DNA from: Escarpia spicata
Taxonomy: Eukaryota > Annelida > Polychaeta > Sabellida > Siboglinidae
DNA length: 64,000 bases
Assembly (NCBI GenBank): GCA_963995525.1
Contig: OZ023205.1
Span: 45,276,704-45,340,703 of the forward strand
Direction: 5' to 3'
Within the stretch, counting starts at the first letter, position 1; the number at the start of each line of letters is the position of its first letter. Both the position numbers and the translations under genes were made by a program. The notes below the pieces were generated by a model, which ran no database searches, had not been told where the DNA came from, and worked only from the letters and a program-made list of their open reading frames with translations. Positions 56,120 to 64,000 of this stretch are shown here, in pieces.

Positions 56120-56221
56120 GTGTCAACAAAACTTCCGCCACCGAGACCGCCAACAAGGAAGAAAGCAAGGCTGTATTCTGGAACAGACGTCTTCCGTGGA
56201 ATCGACCGTCGTGCTCTTCAG
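56120..56221 (+). CDS. Hillarin-like gene, exon 6
   Basis: Acceptor GTTGTCCAG, donor CAG|GTTCGT, phase 0 on both sides. It encodes STKLPPPRPPTRKKARLYSG and DVFRGIDRRALQ. A proline-rich segment followed by a DVFRxID block immediately precedes the KY/transglutaminase-like domain in this family. Confidence 0.85.
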
Positions 56222-56377
56222 GTTCGTGAAACATTGTTTTCTGTTTATAGCTTTTCATTGGGTAATTTGTATTTGATTTGCAGAATTTGAAAACAGCAAA
56301 TTGGAGGTGGCCGGTTGACCTTACAAGGTTTGGCAGTTAATTGGGGTCGATGTGAATTTCATATGTTTTGTTTCTAG

Positions 56378-56460
56378 GTAGCCCGGCGCGAACACGGCAG
56401 TTTCAGCGAGCTGGTGCGTGAACTGACGGAGTCGTGCCACACGACACTCGAGAAGGTCAG
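56378..56460 (+). CDS. Hillarin-like gene, exon 7
   Basis: Acceptor TTTGTTTCTAG; donor CAG|GTAGGT; phase 0 in, phase 2 out. It encodes ARREHGSFSELVRELTESC, the first helix block of the KY domain. Confidence 0.87.
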
Positions 56461-59400
56461 GTAGGTGACATCTTGATGCACCCGAATAACTAGACGCACA
56501 CGCAAGGTCACAAGGGCAACATCAACAAACAAAAATACCTGCAAAATTGTGTTACTTTCAAACAATTAATATTTTGCCAGACGATGGCGTTGCAAACTGA
56601 GCTGGGATCTTATTCTTATATGCGGTGCTTGTAGGCTGCCAGTAGCGATTAGACGCACTGTTAATCAGTCCCGGGCGTTTTTTATTGAATTTTCACTGGG
56701 GAGGCAATGTCTTAAAAGGGCACTTGTAATGGATAAAAAGGGCAGTTTACGCATGCATTAATGATCATGTTCATAACCCTTAGGCATGTATGAAAGCTTA
56801 ATATAATGTGTTATTATCTTTGTGTCTACATAGTTGTGGGGCCTACAGTGACGAGTGACGACTGCATCTTTGTATGAAAATAAATTAATGTTACACATAT
56901 ATCCTAGAAACCTGTTTTATTACACCCAATACATGTATGCGGTAGTCAGAGAAACATCCACCTCCGATTTGTGCTTGCTTTGCAGAGGAGCTCAAGAATA
57001 AGCCGATGTTATGCATCGGTATAATTATTTAATGAAGAATTGGACTTTCCACTAACACTAATTAAGGTGTCCATCAAACTATACCAGACAACGAAACGGG
57101 AATTCCCGCAACCAAAGTTCCCAGAGGAACCCTTGAAGATGTCGGTCATTTATAACTCAGGAGTTACATTACCAAAAATAACATACGAAGAGGAAAACCA
57201 GTTTCAAATATGTAAGTCTGACAGTTGTCTCAATTTGATTAGAAGAATCCCGTTTCGCGGGTGAATTTCCTAACGAATTCACGCTGTCCGTAGATGTCCC
57301 AGTATGGAGACCAACATCTTCTTGCAGGAATGGCACATTCATCATGTTTTCCCACTGCTCGGTTGCCCAGTCCGCAAAGTCAGATGCCTCATCTGGGAAA
57401 AGGCGCACACCGTGCTCAACGTATGATCGCAGACTGCGTGACATCACTAACTCCTTCATGTCTTTGATGACGTCCTCCTGCTCCGGGTGCATGTGTTCAG
57501 ACAGGTATTCGTACGATGCTTGCAACACCTCCAACCTGATTGCTCGTCCATCGCGGCGGTTTAATCAAACGAACTGGTGATTACGCTTTCGTTGTGTTAG
57601 GTCCTCTTTTGTGTTATGGGTTGGACAACTCACTTTCTCCTCCATTCTTCCCGGGAGTGGTCCATCCCTCATTAGGTTCAACTTCTTGATTGCCGCATCA
57701 GTCACATTGAGAAGATCGCTGATGATTAAATCACTCCTTTGCAACTTCTGCTGGAGTGTTTCAAATATCTCCAGGATGTCGCCCATCAGTGCGGTGATCA
57801 ACGGTTGTTGGTGGTTCCAGATTCTCAGGAACCCTTTGGCTTCAGGGAAACGGCTGGGGGGCACTGCGCCCAGCCGTTTCGTTTGCCCTCTCACTTTGTA
57901 CATTAAAAAACGCCCTGAATCAGTTCAATCAAGATACTGAGACACTTGTTGCGCCCAGCGATAGCAAGTCAGAGTAACGAATGTTTGGAAATGGCGGTGA
58001 AGCTGCGTCCTTGCATGGCAAGCTCTTGGTTGGCTACCTCGCGGCCTCTACCTCGAGTATTGAATTGGCTGCAGGCTCTTTAACCTGAGCTGCCCCAATG
58101 CAAAGACGAAAGTGACGAAAGCAGTCGTCATCCACCTCCAATTTTCGCTTACTTTGCAGAGGAGCTCGAGCCTATGCCGATGGTATTCATTGGTATAATT
58201 ATTTAATGAAGAATGGGACTTTCCACTAACACTAATTAAGGTTTCCATCAAACTATACCAGACAACGAAACGGGAATTCCCGAAACCAAGTTCCCAGAGG
58301 AACCCTTGAAGATGTCGGTCATTTATAACTCAGGAGTTACATTACCAAAAACAACATACGAAGAGGAAAACCATTTTCAAATTTGCTGTGTCTATTCCGA
58401 TTGTGTGCCGACCACAACATAAGGAAGGAGGGTTATGAGACCAAGGTCGCGGACTACATATAGCCGTCTGCATCACCAAGGCACTGCATCGGAGTGAATC
58501 CAAGGTCAGTTTCGCTGCCACATAAAGCAGCCTGTCAAAGTATGCCTTCGGAAGACCCTTCACGTCTAGCGGGAAGACTAACACTCTTAACTGATGCTAA
58601 TACAACCAGTATTCAATGTTAGCCCTACAATTGTCCAGCCCCTAAGACCTGTGTAATTTGGCTTTTTCCCAGACCTTTTGGAATGGGCCGCCGTTGCGTG
58701 CCCCCTAGACCTTTGAAATGTGTTCCAGTTTAGCCAACCGAGAAGCTGGTGATGATCTGACGATACGGCGGCGACATCCTCCGGTCTTTCGATGTAATGA
58801 TCCGTCAGCGTGACAGCAGAGTCGTGCTGAAGGTCCGGCTCAGACCACCGAATATGAATTTGCGTCGGCCGCCAGTGGAGGTTTTTCCAGACTGCCCTCT
58901 CTTGATCCGCCCCTGAGAACCAACTGCGTAGGACAAGCCACTGCATCAGATTGCCCGATTATCTTCTCCCAGCCAAGTCCTCTTCTTCCAGCCAGTTGAG
59001 CAATGGTCTAAAGACCCGAGGCAACCAGTGGAAGTGCAGTAATGTAAAAAGCCCGCTTGGAGTATCAGGATCAGGTCGCCGACCGGGTACCTTGGCGACG
59101 GATGATCCACCATGCAATGGCGTAATTAGTACCAATGCAGCAGAGATGAAAACAGGAAAGACGACCGGCAAACCTCGCTTTCATCCAGACCATCTCACTC
59201 CGCTGTCCTTAGGTTAAGATCTGGTTCCCGAATCATTTCAAGACCACTGATCGACCCAGGGCAAACGTCATCTTCTTATCACGCAACCGCCTATGACGAG
59301 TCTGTCATCGTTCCATTTCGTTATATTTCTTCCCCCGTATCTCCGCCGTATATCTAGCAGCGTAACCAACGTCGGTATCGGTGACGTGAAACGGTGGTCA

Positions 59401-60070
59401 TCACGTCATGCTTCCGGTAAACTAGTGTTAACAATAGTGGCAGCTGGTTGATAAAAAAACGTTTTAGTTAAATCAGAGCTTAAGGTTGAATCCACTGATC
59501 TCTTCTTCTTGAAATACCACGTGAACCTCATCTAGTCGAGTAAAAAATACCTTGTCATTATCAGTTAATTAACAGCTTTTTCAGATGCTTCGTAGACTAC
59601 GCAAAATCATTCGAAAATGTTGAAAGTGAACAGTTGTACAAATTGATGCGGCATATATATATATATGCTTTCATTTGTCTATTCCATGGGATATATGAAA
59701 GGATCAAGTCACTGGTAGCGCTGGGCAGGCTACAGCAAACAACAATTATGCAAAGCCCCTCTCATTTCAAAGTAATATCGCGAAAAGGTCAATTTACCTT
59801 CACTTCAGACAGGCCACTCCATCAAAGAAATCAAAATGGCGCCGAAGACACCGATCAGAAAACGGTTTTATCCACGATGATGTAAAATGCCACGGAAGAA
59901 ATTAATGTAGTTTTCCTAACCCTGCATGAAGAAATCCTTAGTATCCCTTGAACACAGGCACTCCTATATAAGCACACGCAGGTATGATGTGTCGTTGGGT
60001 GCTTTCGCAGTGCACATGGTACATTGCAGTGTCATTAACTGGCGGATATATCATAGGTGCTCATGCGCAG
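56461..60070. other. Intron 7, 3.6 kb, with two copies of a repeat
   Basis: No exon of the host gene is seen. The intron holds the duplicated repeat described separately at 56960-59220. The rest, 59225-60070, shows no repeat or coding that I can name. Confidence 0.6.
56960..59220 (-). repeat. Two head-to-tail copies of a repeat with protein remnants, minus orientation
   Basis: 56960-57212 and 58125-58384 are direct repeats of about 255 bp, over 90 percent alike (shared TTTCCACTAACACTAATTAA, AACCCTTGAAGATGTCGGTC, CAGGAGTTACATTACCAAAA). Each is the left end of a minus-strand copy. Copy A (to about 57903) encodes TDAAIKKLNLMRDGPLPG, SRSLRSYVEHGVRLFPDEAS and DFADWATEQWENMMNVP; copy B (to about 59220) encodes other degraded stretches. 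The first peptide resembles proteins of domesticated or mobile hAT-type elements, but I am not sure of this. Confidence 0.6.
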
Positions 60071-60214
60071 GTCAATCTTCCGGTGGATAACGACGAAGGA
60101 CCTGAACGCGATAATGACGCAGGGGGAATGGACGGAAGAGAGTCCGTATTACTTCCTACAAGGCATCAGGCAGGGCGCCAAGAGTTACCACGAACTCTTC
60201 AAACGACTATGCAG
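60071..60214 (+). CDS. Hillarin-like gene, exon 8 (start of transglutaminase-like core)
   Basis: Acceptor CATGCGCAG; donor GCAG|GTAAGT; phase 2 on both sides. It encodes IFRWITTKDLNAIMTQ, then YYFLQGIRQGAKSYHELFKR and LC. The IFRWI block and SYHELFKRLCSYAG are typical of hillarin/KY proteins. In active transglutaminase-like enzymes the nucleophilic Cys stands where this protein has GAKSYH; no Cys is present there. Confidence 0.88.
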
Positions 60215-60855
60215 GTAAGTCTAACAACGTCGCACAGTGTACCAACAGCTGTCACGTGCTTGTCACACTGTTTTGAGACGAACCTTTCAAAAGCGTCAAA
60301 CATAGTTTAACAAACACGAACCCAATCTAACCGTATCCTACCAACGCTAACGCTTAGAGAACGTCAACGTTATGTTATCAGTTTGTCATGCCACTACTGT
60401 TCATTATAATAGCGATTCTTTGGCTCCATTAAAACTTGTTTAATGTTCACATATTAAACATCATGAAGCTGATCTTGCGTATGTTAGATTGCGTAACTCG
60501 TTTAACAACACTCCCGATACCAGATTAACATCGCTTCCGGTAACTGGTTTTGCAATGTTGACACGAATGTCTTCATTGTTTATCTGCGAATTGTTAGCGA
60601 CACGCATTTGCAATGAAGCCCACATAAATGTAAACAAAATAGGTATATTCATCTCTTAAACTGATGAACTGTATAACTGTAGAGGTCCAGTTTTTCGTAT
60701 TATTGTAAACTGGTCTTGAGAACCTTCCAAAATGGTCTTTTTGCTGCACTGAGCTTGGCATTTTGAGGGCATTGGCGCAAAAGAAGCATAGTCATGTTTT
60801 ATTGTGAGTGCACGTGGGATATGTGGCCCTGTATGTAGAATATTGACTGTTACAG

Positions 60856-62194
60856 CTACGCAGGAATCCCAGTCAGAATCATCCGCGGACTGTCGAAGAG
60901 CGCCGGCTACCGTCCCGGCATGCAGCTGGACGACACCCACTTCCGGAATTCGTGGACGGCGGTCTACCTGGACGACGAGTGGCACTTCGTCGACTGCCAC
61001 TGGGGGGCGCGCTACGTCACCTGTTCCGGTTCCGCTTCCGACGCGTCGAGCGTGTGCTACTCTCTCGACGAGTTCTACTTTCTCACCGACCCGGAGGATC
61101 ACGTCTACATGCACTTCCCGGACGAGCCCAAGTGGCAGCTGCTGGCCGAGCCGCTGACACGGGAACAGTTCATTCGCCTGCCGGTCGTCAAGTCACATTT
61201 CTTTCTCTACGGACTTGCATTCACCACCAACTTGGCGTCTGTTCTTGAGACGGCGAACGGTAAGACAGAAGTCCGCCTACGACTGCTGTCTCAAGACCCG
61301 TACGCCTTCAGCTGTCGTCTGGAGTGCGAGGGACGCATCATGGAGGGTTGCTGTGTCCACTACAGCGACGATGACCAAGCCTTCTTCACGCTAAGTCTGC
61401 CCTCTCCCGGCGTCTTCTATTTCACAGTGTTCGTCTGCGACACGGTCGAGTCGAATATCTACAACAACGTATGTTCGTTCCGCGTCGACTGCAGCCGAGT
61501 CAAACCGAGTCCGTTCCGAAGTTTCCCGAAGTTACCCGACGGCTACGGACCTACCCGGCACGGGTTAGAACTGGGCGTCTTCTCCGACAACTATTACGTC
61601 GTCTGTGACGAAGACAAATTTATATTAAACTTGAGATTCCGTGATACGGTCTCGATCTCGCACAAGCTGATGTTTGGAGACGAGCCTGGCAGTAGCGCTG
61701 TGCTCGACCGACTCGTCTTCCAGAGGGCGCGCGACCGCGGTTTCGTCACCTTCCTACTGCGTCTGCCAGAACGAGGCATCTACGTGTTCAGCGTGTACGC
61801 GGCGCGCATGAACGGCGACACGTCGGTGTTGCAGTGCGCGTGTCGCTTCCTGTTGCAGTGCAACAATTCCGCTTCCGGAAGGATACGGCCATATCCCAGA
61901 ACGCACCAGTTCTGGACCCGATGTCGCCTGCACGAGCCCGCGTCTGGTGACGTCAAGTTGAACAAGAACGTAAAGTTCAAGCTGGAGGTTGAGAATGCCG
62001 ACGCCGTGGCGGTGATTGTAGGACAGCAGTGGTTCTACCTGCGGAGGAGCGGGGACGCCGACGGGAAACTCTGGCAAGGTATCGCCCACACAGGCAACGA
62101 TGCCCGACTTACTGCCGACGTGTACGTTAGATACGCCAAACACGAGAGAGACTTTTTCCCGTTGTTAGAGTACCGACTGGTCAGTGTCGACTGA
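60856..62194 (+). CDS. Hillarin-like gene, exon 9 (last): transglutaminase-like core and C-terminal domain
   Basis: Acceptor GACTGTTACAG; phase 2 in; 446 codons to TGA. It continues the core: YAGIPVRIIRGLSKSAGYRP, then HFRNSWTAVYLDDEWHFVDC and HWGARYV. The usual His-Trp of the catalytic block reads Asn-Ser-Trp; the Asp of FVDC is retained. Next come DEFYFLTDPEDHVYMHFPDE, and several beta-rich repeats characteristic of the KY/hillarin C-terminus (FYLTF-type segments, e.g. GVFYFTVFVCDT, GIYVFSVYAARM). The end is LEYRLVSVD. The protein is expected to be a scaffold or regulator and not a protease or cross-linker. Confidence 0.9.
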
Positions 62195-63400
62195 CGTACC
62201 AGTCCACTACATCGGCCGGCTCCGGACCTGTATAGGCTCCTAAGGCATATTGTTATAATCGAGCATGCGTGTGTAGATTAAGGTTTCCCTCTTAGACAGC
62301 TTGAACCTCGAGCGCCAAACTTTCAGGGATTAATCTACAACCGCTAGAATAGGACGTGCCTCCTACATATTTTCTAAATACATCATATATGTCAAGACAC
62401 CTTTATGGGGTAAACCAGTTCGTTCCTTAACGGTTCTGAACTTAAAACGTAATGTGCACGTAATAAGTAATGTGCGCGTAATACGTAACACGTAAACTAA
62501 CAATTGCAGGAACCAAGTGCACTCAGCAAAACACTTCTGGAAAACGGCTCATGCGTCATTGTTGGCGTCATAGAGTAGTCGCCGACACAATACTGCTTAT
62601 GTCTATCCTCACGCAAACAGCGTAGCAATATAAATATTATTTAATAATTCTACACTATCACGACCACGGCCTATCGATTGACGCGAACTTTATATTTTCC
62701 TCGACCTTCGTCTTTCTGAACAAACAACAAGTATCTGCGAAAGCGTTATGGTGTTTATGTAACGATGGCTGATTTTGTACTAACGCTGTGATCATCCGTA
62801 GACCGAGTACAATTACAGGTGATCAATTATCAAAAATGGAAACATTTAGGTTTTTGGCACATGATATGTACATTGTTACGTAAATCCATCTCATCGAGAG
62901 CTTTCTTGCCCACTTTAGTGTGCTGTGGTAGGACACACGTATAGGGAAATATGACTTTTTAAAGGACACAATTTGCGATTTTTCGTTTTGTTGTTTAATT
63001 CTATATACGCGCTTATATATTTCGTTATGGGAAAAAACTAGATTTTTATTATATACATAAATGCATTTTCTGTTAAGAGGATTTAATTTGTCGCTATTGT
63101 TTAAACGTTGCTTACGTACGTATATTTCACAAATAACTAGATGTATAATAACTTTGAGAATTAATTAACTTCATTAAGTATAATGAAGGTTACAGTATCA
63201 CCAGAAGTGTCCTAATAAAACCCGTGAATGTGTCACCAGCTTCAATTTGGTTAACATAAAAAATACAGTTGTTTAAGTACCAAATTTCCTCGCCTGTATT
63301 GGCTAAAGTATTCAAAGAAACATAACATATTATAGAAAATATTACCGTATATTTGATTCATTGTCTTTTCATCCTACCTGAATTTCAATATAAATCGTAT
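62195..63400 (+). other. 3' flank of the hillarin-like gene
   Basis: Non-coding. AATAAA at 63214-63219 could be the polyadenylation signal, which would give a 3' UTR of about 1 kb; earlier near-consensus signals (for example AATATAAA near 62627) also exist. Confidence 0.45.
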
Positions 63401-64000
63401 ATAAAACTGACCCCAACTGGCACAGAAGTTCGGTACGAAGCCCCGCACAAGTAGGGTTGGTGCAAGTCGCTATGCATAAGGCTATGGCAAAGGCGAAGAA
63501 GAGTCAGACTACGAAGAGTTCGAAGATCCATTGTTTCACATGCAGTGGAAAAGATCACTTGTCACGTGATTGCGTAACAACTTAGAGAACTAACATAAGG
63601 TGCTTCAGTTGTTTTGGCGTCGGACATTTCCAACGAGTATGCTCATGCCGTGGGCGTCGCATGGCGTCTCGGAGGCAACGACGCCGCCGAAAGAACGCAC
63701 GGCTAGCTACACCGGTAGTAAGCAACCCTGGACCAAATACGTATACTCAGTTGGTTTCAGACGGAAGCTTAAAATTAGATTATTCTTAGAACAGTTGTAA
63801 AATGCAGTTGCCGGCCCCTATAGAGATAGAAAGCTATATAGTCTGGAAGTCCAGTAGTGCACATATAACAACAACATCAAATGAGGCCTTTCTCTCAGCG
63901 GCAGCCGCCAGCGAGGAGCTGGCTGCACTGAGTTACTTCGCGGAGCGGACGTGAACGCGCATGTCGACGCCGGTCGTGGGTGTCTACATTGGGCAGGGCA
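63401..64000 (+). pseudogene. Retroelement gag-like fragment with two CCHC zinc knuckles, runs off the window
   Basis: From MHKAMAKAKKSQTTKSSKI the reading gives CFTCSGKDHLSRDC, a TAG (63582-63584), then CFSCFGVGHFQRVC: two perfect C-x2-C-x4-H-x4-C nucleic-acid-binding knuckles, followed by an Arg-rich segment (RGRRMASRRQRRRRK). Before it, GTEVRYEAPHK may belong to the same protein. Paired CCHC knuckles with a basic tail mark a gag or ORF1 nucleocapsid. The element class cannot be decided from this piece. Confidence 0.65.

Overview
The window looks like nuclear DNA of an invertebrate animal. It has intron-containing genes with GT-AG junctions, many long (TG)n/(CA)n microsatellites, three kinds of LINE, an LTR retrotransposon and Polinton (Maverick) DNA. 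The two host genes are a hillarin-type LIM plus transglutaminase-like protein and an aquaporin-11-type channel. Both are compatible with a mollusc, annelid, lancelet or similar animal, and the species cannot be fixed from the sequence.

Layout. 1-3.8 kb is non-coding and dominated by microsatellites and a fold-back repeat. 3.8-7.5 kb is a decayed Polinton copy (DNA polymerase B, packaging ATPase start, structural-gene fragments). 7.92-18.76 kb is a second Polinton with both terminal inverted repeats. It carries broken genes for a NADAR-domain protein, packaging ATPase, small conserved proteins, the integrase chromodomain, a membrane protein, minor capsid protein, major capsid protein and protease, and the N-terminal part of polymerase B on the opposite strand. 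19.15-37.89 kb is one Ty3/Gypsy-like LTR element of about 5.05 kb, stretched to 18.7 kb by nested insertions: a coiled-coil-ORF1 LINE, a CR1/L2-like LINE with an esterase ORF1, an RTE-like LINE, and a 1.54 kb TG...CA segment with a 5-bp target duplication (probable solo LTR). The RTE-like LINE contains 23 copies of a 62-bp unit made from its own reverse transcriptase gene.

39.24-41.89 kb (minus strand) holds a four-exon aquaporin-11-like gene. 42-48 kb is mostly repeats: a 42-bp minisatellite, a LINE 3' fragment and microsatellites. 48.48-62.19 kb (plus strand) holds the nine-exon hillarin-like gene. Its fifth intron contains a 3.1-kb TIR-bounded DNA transposon of a family I cannot name, and its seventh intron contains two head-to-tail copies of another repeat. 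62.2-64 kb is 3' flank, ending in a retroelement fragment with two CCHC zinc knuckles.

Both host genes have good GT-AG junctions and exon lengths that keep the frame (981 and 3051 nt). Every transposon gene is broken by stops, frameshifts or deletions, except a few open stretches such as the integrase of the LTR element. The points most worth following are the NADAR gene inside the Polinton, the unnamed DNA transposon with repeated subterminal motifs, the minisatellite born in a reverse transcriptase gene, and the altered second NPA box of the aquaporin.
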